From an uncultured Victivallis sp. (GTDB taxonomy: Bacteria > Verrucomicrobiota > Lentisphaeria > Victivallales > Victivallaceae), in the NCBI GenBank assembly GCA_944389815.1, contig CALXNS010000015.1, forward strand, positions 1-38,660: a stretch of DNA of 38,660 bases, given 5' to 3'. The notes under the pieces are model-generated. The model had not been told where the DNA came from. It made no database searches and saw only the letters and a program-made list of their open reading frames with translations. The position numbers and the translations under genes are program-made. Of the stretch, positions 15,577-25,280 are shown in pieces (within the stretch, counting starts at the first letter, position 1; each line of letters starts with the position of its first letter).

Positions 15577-17117
15577 CTCCCCGCATGCAGAGCGACCGCC
15601 CGTTCTTCGACCGGCTATACCTGGGCACGCTTCGTTCGCTCCGCGACCGGGTGCGGGAAAACGGCTTCTGTCCGACCAGCTTCGGCGAAGAGAACGGCAT
15701 TCAAACTTATCCGGAGCGTCATTATCCCCGCGACGCCGCCGAAGCCGCACAGGTGCTCGCGGATACCGGCGAAACCGAAAAGGCGTTGCGGATTCTCGAA
15801 TTCAATCTCCACCACATCCCGTCCGGACAGGATTACATCCCCCACGTTTACGACAGCTCCGGCGGCGTGATCCACAACAATCTTCAAACCGACACTCCCG
15901 CCCACTCGGCGCTCGCGCTGGAAATCCTTGCGCGCGGCAATCTGCGAAATGAAGATGCGGTCCGCGTCGTTACGCTCTACCATTCGCTTGACCATCTTGC
16001 CGACGCCCTGTGGCGCAAACATTTCCGGCAGGAATTCCAACTGCTCGACTCGGGAAATTTCAATGAACAGGGATTCGGCGGCACCCGGGAGCCATTGCTC
16101 GATTTCTTCTCGAATGCGGCCAATCACGCAGGATTCCGTGCGCTCGCCGGGATCGCGAAAAAATACGACGGCGACCGCGCCGCTCGAAAACATGACGAAC
16201 GAGCTGAAATGCTCGCGTCCGGCATTGAAGCGCATCTTTTCGACCCGGAGGAGAATCGCTATTCCGCCGCGATCACTCCGGGCGGAGAACGGATGAAACT
16301 TTTCAACTGGCTGTCCATCTATCCGTATCGCTTCTACGCCGGACGGACCGACGCATGGGAGTGTGCATTCGAACGGCTCTGGAACGAAACCGCCAACGAC
16401 TGGCACGGATTGCGCATTCCCTGCTGCGAACCGCCGCATCTTTCGTTGCGCACGCTCGGAAAAGTGGTGGCAGTGTTGATGCGTTATTGTGCGGAGACCG
16501 GACGCCGGGCGAAACTTGCCGAACTTTTTTCGTTCATCGAGACGACCGTGCGCCGTCCCGCTGACCTCTGGCCGGAATTCTGGTATCACCACGCGCCGGG
16601 CCCGGAGGATTCTCCCTATTTCCGCGATCTCTTCGCTCATTTTTCCGGGATATGGGTGCCTTTCACCGAAGATCCGGCAGGCGATCACACCGTCGACAGC
16701 GGCAACTGCGAACAATGCGCGGTGTTCTGCAACATTTTTCTCAATTACATTCTGGGCTGCAGACGAACGGAAAACGGCGGCGTTCTCATCGCCCCGTCTC
16801 TGCCCGCCTTCCAGCACGCGACGCTGGAAAAACGCCCCCTGCCCGGCGGCGGATTTCTCTCCTGGGAACTCGAACAAACCGCCGGACAATGCAAACTTAC
16901 ACTCCGCACTCACGCCGCAAATGCCGGGACCGACGTGGAACTTCTCCTGCCGGTTCCCGCAGGCGCGACCGAGTGTCTCCTTTTCCACAATCAGGTTCGA
17001 AAGCCGATCGAACAATTTCCGGCAGGCGAAAACGACCTCTGCCGCATTACTTTTCGCCTGGAGAAGGGGGCGCGCGCATTTGAGGATTTTGTATTGAATT
17101 TTCAACCGATGTCGTAA
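15573..17117 (+). CDS. Six-hairpin glycosidase-like protein, cytoplasmic
   Basis: 514 residues with no signal peptide. Repeated helix-pair segments ([49 protein letters not shown]) fit an alpha/alpha six-hairpin barrel, and the last 90 residues look like a beta-sandwich. This fold is shared by GH15, GH63, GH78 and related hydrolases. Candidate acid residues are in [20 protein letters not shown] and DSGNCEQC, but I cannot assign a catalytic pair. The start ATG overlaps the regulator stop by four bases (ATGA). The lack of export suggests it acts on imported oligosaccharides or glycosides. The family is not certain; it could also be a mannosylglycerate-hydrolase-like enzyme. Downstream, 37 bases separate it from the prepilin-like gene. 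Confidence 0.8.
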   Translation: MTPRMQSDRPFFDRLYLGTLRSLRDRVRENGFCPTSFGEENGIQTYPERHYPRDAAEAAQVLADTGETEKALRILEFNLHHIPSGQDYIPHVYDSSGGVIHNNLQTDTPAHSALALEILARGNLRNEDAVRVVTLYHSLDHLADALWRKHFRQEFQLLDSGNFNEQGFGGTREPLLDFFSNAANHAGFRALAGIAKKYDGDRAARKHDERAEMLASGIEAHLFDPEENRYSAAITPGGERMKLFNWLSIYPYRFYAGRTDAWECAFERLWNETANDWHGLRIPCCEPPHLSLRTLGKVVAVLMRYCAETGRRAKLAELFSFIETTVRRPADLWPEFWYHHAPGPEDSPYFRDLFAHFSGIWVPFTEDPAGDHTVDSGNCEQCAVFCNIFLNYILGCRRTENGGVLIAPSLPAFQHATLEKRPLPGGGFLSWELEQTAGQCKLTLRTHAANAGTDVELLLPVPAGATECLLFHNQVRKPIEQFPAGENDLCRITFRLEKGARAFEDFVLNFQPMS

Positions 17118-17154
17118 CGATAAATATCCGTTTTCAACAGAGAAAGGAATCATC

Positions 17155-17931
17155 ATGCCGAACCGTTCTTACCAGACATTGCCCCTCAGCAGGAAAACGC
17201 ACCGCAAACATTTTACATTGATTGAATTGCTCGTCGTAATTGCGATCATCGCCATTCTCGCCTCGATGCTGCTTCCGGCGTTGAATCAGGCGCGCGACCG
17301 CGCAAAAGCCGCCCACTGCATGAACAACATCAAACAACTCGGCATGATTGCCGCGATCTACTCCTCCGACAACCGTTTTCTGAACCCGGCCTTCTTCTCG
17401 AACAACCCGGTCGCGGGCCAGACTTCCAGCGACTGGCCACGATTCTGGTACCACACCGATTATCTGAAAAACCGTAACATGATCTATTGTCCGGCCATTC
17501 CGCCCTACCAGTTCGACGGCGCCGATCCCTACAACTGGCTCCGCGCCTACGGCCGCGCCTGCTGGAGCGGACGGGGCGGCAACACCTACGCCGCCTCCTA
17601 CCAGGAGAAGATCGACATTTCCAAGCCGGTCACCAACAAGGGATACCGTTATACCGCCACCAGCGACAACGGACTCGGCGACCGGGAACTCCAACCCTCG
17701 CAGGCAGCGCTTTTCATCGACACGGTCAACATCGGCGACACCGGCCAGTGGCGGCAGGGCTACGTCTTTGCGCCGCGCGACGCCTCCTACACTTACAAGA
17801 CCCGGGCGCGGGCGCACAGCAGCCGCGCCAATGTCGGCTTCAACGACGGCAGTGTCCGGGCGGTCTCCCGCGAAGAGCTGATCGAAACCTACGCCTTCGA
17901 GCCGGACAGCATCTCAGACATGGGAAAATAA
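17155..17931 (+). CDS. Prepilin-like protein with H-x9-DG motif
   Basis: 258 residues. After a 20-residue basic leader comes the prepilin signature [17 protein letters not shown], then [13 protein letters not shown]. The C-terminal motif [15 protein letters not shown] is a clear H-x9-DG, the mark of the large PVC prepilin-like family. The middle is rich in Trp, Tyr and Asn with a few Cys. GAGAAAGGA lies upstream of the ATG. The leader before the cleavage site is unusually long. It sits 4 bases before the large GH2-like gene. Its architecture parallels the shorter homologue at 1045-1686. Its role is unknown; an envelope or surface location is inferred from the signal. Confidence 0.92.
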   Translation: MPNRSYQTLPLSRKTHRKHFTLIELLVVIAIIAILASMLLPALNQARDRAKAAHCMNNIKQLGMIAAIYSSDNRFLNPAFFSNNPVAGQTSSDWPRFWYHTDYLKNRNMIYCPAIPPYQFDGADPYNWLRAYGRACWSGRGGNTYAASYQEKIDISKPVTNKGYRYTATSDNGLGDRELQPSQAALFIDTVNIGDTGQWRQGYVFAPRDASYTYKTRARAHSSRANVGFNDGSVRAVSREELIETYAFEPDSISDMGK

Positions 17932-17935
17932 TTTC

Positions 17936-20900
17936 ATGAACCGTGTTTCGATTCCCGGTGCCGTTTTCGCCGCGCTGCTGCTTCTGCTGCAATGGAGTGT
18001 GCCCGCGGCGGTTACGGCGGAAGAGCTTATCCCGGAAAAACCGCTCCCGGTGGCGGCGGGAAAATCGATTCCCTTCCGGATCAAACTTGATCCGGCATGG
18101 AAATATTTGAAGATCGACACCCGCTTCCGCTGCTCCGGCGTGACGACCGGTGCGGAGTCCTGGCAGGACGGGCGGCTCGCACTGCGCTTTCTCAATGCGG
18201 AAAACCGCGGTGTCGGTCCGCTGCCGCGCGTCTTTCACGCTACAGGAGACGGCAACGTAAATGGAACACGTTATCATGAAATTCCCGAAGGAGCGCACGT
18301 TCTTCTGGCCGAAGCGGCCAACTTCGGCACTTCGGGCACGGTGACGTTCGACCGGATCGCCGTCACCGGCATAACCGCCGCCGAACTGGAACACCCCGAA
18401 GATTTGCCGCCGCCGGACGGTTCCACGCCGGAAGAAATCGATTCACTGGAGGACGCATACCGCGAGAGCACCCCGACACGCGAACGAATTTCGCTCAACG
18501 GCCTCTGGCGCTTCCGGCCGGAAGAGTGCGAACCGGGCGCCGCAGTTCCGCCGGAAAACTCCGGATGGGGATATTTCAAAGTGCCCGGCATCTGGCCCGA
18601 CCGCGGCGACAGCGATGGACCGAACGATGCGCAGGAACTTCATCTGCCGCCGGCAACGCTCCTCAAATATATGGATCAAAAGCTTCTCTGCGCCTGGTAT
18701 CGGCGCGCCGTCGCCATTCCGGTTTCGTGGCGGAATCGGAAAATCCGGCTGTTTTTCGAACTGCTTCAGGGGAGCGCGTTGATTTATCTTGACGGAAAAC
18801 ACGTCGGGACACTGCGTTTCCCCGGCGGCGCCTTCGATCTTCCCGGCGCCCGCCCCGGAACGACGCATGATCTGGCGATTCTCGTTTCAGGCCGCCCGGG
18901 GGAAGCCGGTGCGGTCAACTTCACCGCGCCCGAACGGATGACCACCGAGTTGGCCCAGCTCGCCAATCGCGGCATTACCGGCGATCTTTATCTGGAATCG
19001 CTGCCCTCTTCCGGTCACATCGAAGCAGTCGCCGTCACCACCTCCGTGGCGGAAAAAACCATCAAGGTGGTGCCGGAATCAACCGTTTCCGGCACGCAGG
19101 AGGTGACCGTCCGCGACCGGAACGGGAGAATCGTGCTCGAATTCGAAGGGGAAGAGGCCCGATGGGAGAATCCGGAGCTCTGGTCGCCGCAGCACCCGGA
19201 GCGGATTTATACCGCGGAGGTGCGCCTGAAGAAGGCGGACGGGACATTGCTTGACCAATACTATCCGGTGGAGTTCGGCTTCCGCGAATTTTCGATTTCG
19301 GGGCGGGATTTCCTGTTGAACGGTGTTCCGTTTCCGCTGCGGGCGCTGGTTTCATGTCACGTGCTCGGCAAAGCCGACCGCGCCGGAGTGGAGATCACCC
19401 GGAATCTCTGCCGTCAGGCAAAGATGCTCAACGCCAATTTTCTGCTGCCGGAAAATTACGATTTCGCTCCGGGACGCGTCACCTATTTGAAGAATTTCTA
19501 TCGCGAAACCACCCGTGCCGGACTGTTGAGCTCCTTTACGCTCCCGCACGCAAAGGAGTTCAACTGGAAACTCGACGATCCGGAGGAGATGGCGCGTTAC
19601 CGGAAGATTGCCCAATTCCTGATCCGTCAGGTACGCAACAATCCCGGGGTGGTGCTCTATGCGATGAATCACAATGCGACCGGATATTTCGCCGATCAGA
19701 ATCCACTCAAAACCGACAGCTCATACGATCCTGACGCATTGCTCAAGCAATTCGACCCCGGTCTTTACCGCCGCCGTCAGGCCGAACTCGCCCGGCGGTG
19801 CGCCGCCGAACTCGATCCCACCCGGCCCGCCTACCATCATCAGAGCGGCAAGCTCGGTGTGGTGCAGACGCTCAATTGTTACCTCAACTGGCTGCCGCCG
19901 CGCGAACGCGCCGACTATTTCGTTCCGTGGTCCGAATCGGGGGAGCTGCCGCTCTTTCTGGTCGAATACGGGCTGCCGCATGTCGCGTCGTATTCGAGTT
20001 ACCGGGGGCCGGGGTTCATCTGGACGGCATGGGCGAAACAGACCAATTATCTGGATGAATACAACGCCGAATACCTCGGGCATGCCGCCTTCCGTCCCGG
20101 AGCGGAAAAGCTGAAACAACTTCTCCGCGAAGAAAAACTCCTCGCCGACGGCAAAAACATCACCTACAGCTGGATTCGCCCCCCGGCGGACCTGCCGGAT
20201 AATCAGCGGGTGCTGGCCGAACACATCGAAACCGTCCTGACGGATTTCCGGATGCGGGGCGTCTCCGGCGTGCTGCCGTGGGATCAATATCTCTTCTGGC
20301 GCCACCTCGGGAAACCGGAACGGCGCGAGAGCAATCCGGATCGTTATAAGAATCTCAAACAGCCCGGCATCGTGCCGGATTTCTTCAATCCGGTTCTCAC
20401 CGACGCGCTTTACACACGCAAAACCGACGCCTTCATGTTGAGCGTTTCCGGCGAAGCGCTCCGGAACGCCTGGGCTCCCCGCCTCGCCCGCTTCGGCGAA
20501 CGCGGCTGGAATCTGCGCCCCGGGGAAAAATTTGAACCGGTGATCGAACTGCGCAACGATTCCGGGGAAGATGAAACGTGGCGTGTCCGTTGCGGTGGAC
20601 ACATTCAGGAGCTTCCCGTGCCGACCGGACACACGGTGTCCATCACCTTCCCGGCCATCGGCGCGAATTTCGGAGCCGAACTGCGTCTCGAAGTGGAGAC
20701 CCCGGCGGGAATCCTCACGGACAAACGCACACCGCAATGGATTGAACCTGCGGCAGCGGAAACGGTGCGCGAAGTGGAGATTTTCGATCCGGATTCATCG
20801 CTTGCAACGGAATTGAACCGATTGGGCATCCCGTATCGTTCCGTTGAAACATTCAGCGATCGTCATCCGGCGGTCATCGCCCGCAACGCGCTGCCCCGTT

Positions 20901-22381
20901 ACAAGCATCCGCTGCCGGAGAAGGTCAATGTACTTCTTCTGGAACAATCCGCAGCGACGCTGGAATCCCTCGGATTCCGGGCGGTCGAACGCGGTTTCCG
21001 CAGAATCTTCGACGTGCGCACCGGCGAGGCACTCGAACGCTGGCGCGGTGATGCAACGTTGACCGCGCCGTGGCTGGAGACGGAGAAATTCGAAAAATTT
21101 TACCCGATGCATTTCTGGCAGGGGTTCTATCAGCGCCGGAGCTGGCGCGGCGGAAATGCCGGGAGCATCGCCTCGGTGGTTTTCGAAAAACCCGAACGCG
21201 GCGATTTCCGTTTCCGGTATGAATGCGGATTCCAGCTTCAATATACGCCACTTGCCGAATTGCGCGAGAACGGCGGCGACTTTTCGCGCAAAATCCTTTT
21301 CTGCCAGCTCGACGTAACCGGACGCACCGAACCGGATCCGCTGGCGGACCGCATTCTCACGGAACTTCTGACCGAACTCGGTTCTCCTGCGGGCTCCCCG
21401 CGGCAATTCCGTCCGGTACGGTACGATTCCTCGGAACCGGGCATTCGTGAACTCCTCGAAGCGTTGCAAATCGAGGCGGAACCGGCGGAAGCCGGCCCGC
21501 TCGAACCTGACGCATTGCTGGTTACCGGCGCACAAAGCGCCTTTGCCGTACCGGAAAACGGCGCGGTGTTCCGTTTCGGCGTCGAAGGTCTGACGGAACA
21601 GTCGTTCGACGCGCTGCCGCCGGAGTGGACCACCGGGCTGTACGCCCGCACGAAATTCCACCGTCTGCACGTTTCCGAAGACGGACGCGAGGTTCGATTC
21701 TCCGCGACGGCGCGGGAACTGCTTGAGGACGGCTTTTTCGCGCACGCCTCCCGTCGCGGGAACCGACGCCTGGTCAACCGTCTGCTGATCGATCTCGGCG
21801 CGCGTCCTCCGGAAGAGATAATCCGTCCCGACGAATGCGGCAGTGCTCCGCCCGCCTCCGTCGCGCTCGACGACGGCTGGGTCGGCATCGCCGATCCGGA
21901 GAACCGGGGGCGCGCGGAACATTTCGAGAACTTCACGCTCCGAGAGGCGCAGGAGGCGAACTGGCGCCCGATCAATGTGCCGGGCAATTTCGAGAGCAAT
22001 TTTCCGGAACTTCGCGACTATGACGGCGCCTTCTGGTATCTGCGGGAATTCGATCTGCCCGCGGATCCGGCGCCGGGACGGAAATACAAACTTCACCTCG
22101 GCGCGATCGACGATGAATCATGGTGTTATCTCAATGGAAGCTTGCTTGGAGAAGTGACACAACAAACCCATCCGCGCGATTATTACACATTTCCGCGCGA
22201 ATACACCGTCGACGGCAGTCTGCTCAAACGCCGGGGCAACCGCCTGACGGTTCTGGTCAACGACCTGCGCGGCAACGGCGGCATTCTCGGAACGCCGTAT
22301 CTTTCGACCCCGGCGCCGGAAAGATTCCATTGCGAACCCGTGATCGAGGAGGACAATCCCTACCGCTACTATCGCTGGTGA
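17936..22381 (+). CDS. Large exported GH2-like protein with altered acid/base site
   Basis: 1481 residues. A signal peptide (1-28) is followed by an unassigned beta domain (30-150). A GH2 jelly-roll spans about 185-330 (RISLNGLWRF, CAWYRRAVAIP, ALIYLDGKHVG). An Ig-like part spans about 340-450. A TIM-barrel region begins at about 450 (FLLNGVPFPLRAL). In GH2 enzymes the acid/base Glu sits in an Asn-Glu pair after the fourth strand; here that place reads VLYAMNHN (573-580), with His in place of Glu. The expected nucleophile region, FLVEYG, keeps Glu677. A second jelly-roll lies near the C-terminus (about 1310-1460: WRPINVPGNF, YLREFDLP). It may be a hydrolase with an alternative acid, or a sugar-binding relative. 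It is exported and last in a regulator/glycosidase/prepilin unit, so it probably acts on polysaccharide outside the cytoplasm. Confidence 0.85.
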   Translation: MNRVSIPGAVFAALLLLLQWSVPAAVTAEELIPEKPLPVAAGKSIPFRIKLDPAWKYLKIDTRFRCSGVTTGAESWQDGRLALRFLNAENRGVGPLPRVFHATGDGNVNGTRYHEIPEGAHVLLAEAANFGTSGTVTFDRIAVTGITAAELEHPEDLPPPDGSTPEEIDSLEDAYRESTPTRERISLNGLWRFRPEECEPGAAVPPENSGWGYFKVPGIWPDRGDSDGPNDAQELHLPPATLLKYMDQKLLCAWYRRAVAIPVSWRNRKIRLFFELLQGSALIYLDGKHVGTLRFPGGAFDLPGARPGTTHDLAILVSGRPGEAGAVNFTAPERMTTELAQLANRGITGDLYLESLPSSGHIEAVAVTTSVAEKTIKVVPESTVSGTQEVTVRDRNGRIVLEFEGEEARWENPELWSPQHPERIYTAEVRLKKADGTLLDQYYPVEFGFREFSISGRDFLLNGVPFPLRALVSCHVLGKADRAGVEITRNLCRQAKMLNANFLLPENYDFAPGRVTYLKNFYRETTRAGLLSSFTLPHAKEFNWKLDDPEEMARYRKIAQFLIRQVRNNPGVVLYAMNHNATGYFADQNPLKTDSSYDPDALLKQFDPGLYRRRQAELARRCAAELDPTRPAYHHQSGKLGVVQTLNCYLNWLPPRERADYFVPWSESGELPLFLVEYGLPHVASYSSYRGPGFIWTAWAKQTNYLDEYNAEYLGHAAFRPGAEKLKQLLREEKLLADGKNITYSWIRPPADLPDNQRVLAEHIETVLTDFRMRGVSGVLPWDQYLFWRHLGKPERRESNPDRYKNLKQPGIVPDFFNPVLTDALYTRKTDAFMLSVSGEALRNAWAPRLARFGERGWNLRPGEKFEPVIELRNDSGEDETWRVRCGGHIQELPVPTGHTVSITFPAIGANFGAELRLEVETPAGILTDKRTPQWIEPAAAETVREVEIFDPDSSLATELNRLGIPYRSVETFSDRHPAVIARNALPRYKHPLPEKVNVLLLEQSAATLESLGFRAVERGFRRIFDVRTGEALERWRGDATLTAPWLETEKFEKFYPMHFWQGFYQRRSWRGGNAGSIASVVFEKPERGDFRFRYECGFQLQYTPLAELRENGGDFSRKILFCQLDVTGRTEPDPLADRILTELLTELGSPAGSPRQFRPVRYDSSEPGIRELLEALQIEAEPAEAGPLEPDALLVTGAQSAFAVPENGAVFRFGVEGLTEQSFDALPPEWTTGLYARTKFHRLHVSEDGREVRFSATARELLEDGFFAHASRRGNRRLVNRLLIDLGARPPEEIIRPDECGSAPPASVALDDGWVGIADPENRGRAEHFENFTLREAQEANWRPINVPGNFESNFPELRDYDGAFWYLREFDLPADPAPGRKYKLHLGAIDDESWCYLNGSLLGEVTQQTHPRDYYTFPREYTVDGSLLKRRGNRLTVLVNDLRGNGGILGTPYLSTPAPERFHCEPVIEEDNPYRYYRW

Positions 22382-22412
22382 GCGAACGATCGGAGAACCG
22401 GGGCGCCGCGCG

Positions 22413-23777
22413 TCACCATTCGCGATTCCGGTCGAGCGCGGCGGAAAATTCCGATTCGGTCATCGAAAGCGCACACTCTTCGCAAACGAAACAAAAGAGC
22501 GCGTGGGCGGCGTCGTAAATCTCCTCGCGCTCCAATGTTTCGATGAAAGAGTTGTACCGGTCGAGAATGTTGAAGTCCTGCACGAAACGCTGCAAGATTT
22601 CCGTGAAAGCCGTCACCCGTTCCGTCTCAGGCACGTCGGCCAATCCTTCGACCGCGTCCTGCGCTTCCTGACAAATCCGGTTCGCGCGCTCAACCACCGC
22701 GCCGGGAATTCCCCGTTCCAGCCAGAGGGCGAAGGGGAGGTTTACGGCACGATTCCCGTCCTCCTCCTCCCCGGAGGGAATTCCGCGGGAAATGGAGTAG
22801 GAGAGATAATTTTCATCGATCACGCGACTGAATTCGAGATAATCTTCAAAATTTCCGACATAGGTCCAGTCATCGGGATTGCGGTGTGCCAGATACCAGG
22901 CGCCGAAATCGGAAAGATATTCCGGATAATAGATTCGGACGAATTCAAGATATTCCGGAGCGACGTCCCGGTCGATGAGCCGGGCATTGCAGTAATAAGC
23001 CAGAAAATTCGCCCCGGAAAGTCTGCCGTCGCGAAGGTGTTCCACTTCGCGTCTCCTCCCCGCGTGAATTCCGCCCAGAGCATCCCGGCGCGCCAGCCAG
23101 GTCAGAAAAAACCCCGCCGCACAGAGTGCGGTCTGCCGAATCCGGAGCGTTTCGCTCCGGCTGAGGTTCTCCTTCATCGGATTGGCCTGTCCCGCGGGAG
23201 AAGCGGCAAACGCCTGCACCGCGCCCTCCAGATGCCATTGACCGTCGTCGATCGAGTTGACCCCCGTCCCCCAGAACGCCGCCAGCACCACGCTCCAGAG
23301 GAGAATCCATGCCGGCACCAGCAGAAAGGGGATGAGAAAAACCACCACGATCGCAAGAAACGCAAGCCCGACCTCGCCCCACGACAACGGAGGAGTTTCT
23401 CCAGCCCCGGCGGCGCCGGTTTCGCGCAACACTTCAAGCTGAGCGTTGATTTCATTTTGAAAAGAACGCAGTTCGCTGACCAGATACAAATAAAACAAGG
23501 CCAGAAGAATTCCGCCGATGAAGCCGCCGAGCGCCAGCAGAAACATCTTCCGGTCCGGCAGTTTCCGGAGGAGTTCATGGCGTTTCACGGTAATGAATGC
23601 CAGAAGCAGCACCGCAAGCCCCATTGCTCCGTCGAGAATCACCGCGCCGAGCGGATAATAAGCGCCTCCCCGGGCGACATCCTGCGCGATGCCGTTGGCC
23701 AGAAGCGCCACCGGCAGAGCGGCCCACATCGAGCGCCGGGTCCATTTATCGATCGAATTGCGTTCGTTTTTCTCCAT
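22413..23777 (-). CDS. Membrane protein of unknown function
   Basis: 454 residues. About four to five hydrophobic segments lie in the N-terminal half: WAALPVALLANGIA, LGAVILDGAMGLAVLLLAFI, FLLALGGFIGGILLALFYLY, and two in VGLAFLAIVVVFLIPFLLVP and WILLWSVVLAAFW. A soluble, acidic, Tyr-rich C-terminal half follows (YYCNARLIDRD, YYPEYLSDFGAWYLAH). I do not recognise a family. The start is uncertain: ATG at 23777 (MEKNERNS) has no clear ribosome-binding site, and a GTG at 23837 would add 20 residues. TTGCAA-N17-TAGAGT upstream (minus, ending near 23857) could be the promoter. The gene converges with the GH2-like gene with 31 bases between stops and no terminator-like hairpin in the gap. Confidence 0.78.
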   Translation of the reverse strand: MEKNERNSIDKWTRRSMWAALPVALLANGIAQDVARGGAYYPLGAVILDGAMGLAVLLLAFITVKRHELLRKLPDRKMFLLALGGFIGGILLALFYLYLVSELRSFQNEINAQLEVLRETGAAGAGETPPLSWGEVGLAFLAIVVVFLIPFLLVPAWILLWSVVLAAFWGTGVNSIDDGQWHLEGAVQAFAASPAGQANPMKENLSRSETLRIRQTALCAAGFFLTWLARRDALGGIHAGRRREVEHLRDGRLSGANFLAYYCNARLIDRDVAPEYLEFVRIYYPEYLSDFGAWYLAHRNPDDWTYVGNFEDYLEFSRVIDENYLSYSISRGIPSGEEEDGNRAVNLPFALWLERGIPGAVVERANRICQEAQDAVEGLADVPETERVTAFTEILQRFVQDFNILDRYNSFIETLEREEIYDAAHALFCFVCEECALSMTESEFSAALDRNREW

Positions 23778-24014
23778 GAGATACGCATCACCCGAAGTTG
23801 AATTCTGCCGCCGGGGGAACAGCAGCGTCTTCCGCACGCGGAAGCTTCATTGGTTCTACTCTATCGCACCATGCGGAAGATTGCAAGCTTAAAACGAACT
23901 TTTTTTCGCATAACGTGAACCACATACCGGACGACTTCGCCGGGATGCGGACAATTTCCTGATCGAAATAAAGCGGAATTCCATATTTTTTAACGAAAAA
24001 CACCAGGAAAAAAT

Positions 24015-24042
24015 TTGATTTTCAAAAATAAACACTTATAGT
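24015..24042 (+). promoter_or_regulatory. Promoter of the 24050-24146 small RNA
   Basis: TTGATT (24015-24020), a 16-base spacer and TATAGT (24037-24042): the same hexamers and spacer as before the small RNA at 13627. The RNA stem starts 8 bases after the -10 box. Confidence 0.6.
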
Positions 24043-24049
24043 AAGTAGT

Positions 24050-24146
24050 GTTCAAGGTTTTGTTGTACAGGCTCCTATACGCAATTTCTCCTCTTCATAA
24101 TTACTCCTCTAAGCGTCTGGGCAGCGAACCTTGAACATTTTTTTTT
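24050..24146 (+). ncRNA. Small RNA candidate with two CTCCTCT single-stranded segments
   Basis: About 97 bases closed by a perfect 10-base-pair stem, GTTCAAGGTT (24050-24059) with AACCTTGAAC (24127-24136), followed by A and nine T. An inner helix can form from CAG and ACGC with GCGT and CTG. The apical loop holds CTCCTCT twice, separated by TCATAATTA. CTCCTC is the complement of a Shine-Dalgarno GAGGAG, as in the C-rich loops of Firmicutes small RNAs such as RsaE. It lies 41 bases before the exonuclease gene with its own terminator, so it may also act as a leader attenuator for that gene. The region has no open frame with a ribosome-binding site. Confidence 0.7.
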
Positions 24147-24187
24147 GATTCAGGAACCTTTTTGAAATGGAAGGAGAAGTGCGGCCG

Positions 24188-25180
24188 ATGGAAAATCAGA
24201 TCATCTTAATCGACGCCTATTCGCAGATCTTCCGATCGTTCTACGCGATCCGTCATCTGAGCAATTCCCGGGGCGAACCAACCAACGCCGTCTTCGTCTT
24301 CACCAGGCTGCTGCTGAAAATTCAACAAGAGTATCCGACAGGCGCCGGAGCCATGTTCTTCGACTGCGGCAAAGTAGGTTTCCGGCTCAAACTCGCTCCG
24401 GAATACAAGGCGAACCGCCCCCCGATGCCCGATGCGCTCAAACAACAGCTTCCGATCATCCGCGAAATGGCCGCCGCCTTCGGCTGGCCGCTGCTGGAAG
24501 AACCCGAATATGAGGCCGATGACCTGATCGCCGCCTTCGCCCGGACTCTCGAACCGCAGCAGATACGCATCATCAGTTCGGACAAGGATCTCGCTCAGCT
24601 GGTCGATGAGCGCATCCATCTTCTCGCACCTGACCCGAAAAACACCGGTTTCGAAGAGCGCGGCGTCGCGGAAATCGAAGCGAAATTCGCGGTTTCCCCC
24701 GCGCTGATCCCCGATTATCTCGCACTGCTCGGCGACAGTTCGGACAACATTCCCGGCGTTCCCGGGATCGGCGCGAAGGGCGCGGCGCAATTGCTGCGCG
24801 AATTCGGTCCGGCTTCGGAATGGCTCGATCACCCGGAGAAGCTCGCGGGATCGAAATTCGCGGCGAAACTCGCCGGAGACGCACCGGAAATCCTCCGCCG
24901 CAATCTTGCGCTCATCAAGCTGCGCACCGACCTGCCGACGCGGTTCGAATCCGATGCGCGCGCCGCGCTCCGCCGCGGGAAACCGCAATGGGAGAAAATC
25001 GGCGAACTGTGCCGGAAATGCGAGCTTAAAAGCATTCTCCGCGAACTGCCGCCGGAAGCCCGGGAGCGGTCGGAGACGACGGTTCAACCGGAGCCGGAAG
25101 AAGACGACCTCTTCACGTTCGCGGCGAAAAACTCTCCTGACAGCCGGGAGACGACGGTTGAACAGGGGGAATTATTCTGA
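24188..25180 (+). CDS. Standalone 5'-3' exonuclease (DNA polymerase I N-terminal domain-like)
   Basis: 330 residues, matching the 5'-nuclease domain of PolA without the polymerase. Metal-binding acidic residues are in place: Asp9 (LIDAYS), Asp59 (FFDCG), the YEADD cluster (108-112), SSDKD (130-134) and GDSSDNIPG (182-190). The helix-hairpin-helix GIGAKGAAQLL follows at 193-203. The C-terminal 40 residues are acidic and variable. Known relatives remove RNA primers or flaps in DNA repair. I chose the ATG at 24188 because GGAAGGAG lies 11 bases upstream; an ATG at 24167 would place the purine-rich stretch inside the gene. A separate polA is not in the window. It is followed 100 bases later by hflX. 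Confidence 0.93.
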   Translation: MENQIILIDAYSQIFRSFYAIRHLSNSRGEPTNAVFVFTRLLLKIQQEYPTGAGAMFFDCGKVGFRLKLAPEYKANRPPMPDALKQQLPIIREMAAAFGWPLLEEPEYEADDLIAAFARTLEPQQIRIISSDKDLAQLVDERIHLLAPDPKNTGFEERGVAEIEAKFAVSPALIPDYLALLGDSSDNIPGVPGIGAKGAAQLLREFGPASEWLDHPEKLAGSKFAAKLAGDAPEILRRNLALIKLRTDLPTRFESDARAALRRGKPQWEKIGELCRKCELKSILRELPPEARERSETTVQPEPEEDDLFTFAAKNSPDSRETTVEQGELF

Positions 25181-25280
25181 AATTTTCACTTTGCATATTG
25201 CGATTCTTCCGGAGGGCGTGTATTGTTATGTCATGACATGATCAAGGTTGACACATTCCGGAGTATCTGATTTCAGCAAT

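Noticed and set aside
23788..24003. 71-codon frame on the minus strand upstream of the membrane protein gene
   Set aside because: It overlaps the likely promoter and 5' end of the membrane protein gene in another frame, and no family features are visible.
25239..25271. Ten-codon leader peptide before hflX
   Set aside because: No ribosome-binding site at a proper distance and no regulatory codon run; likely chance.
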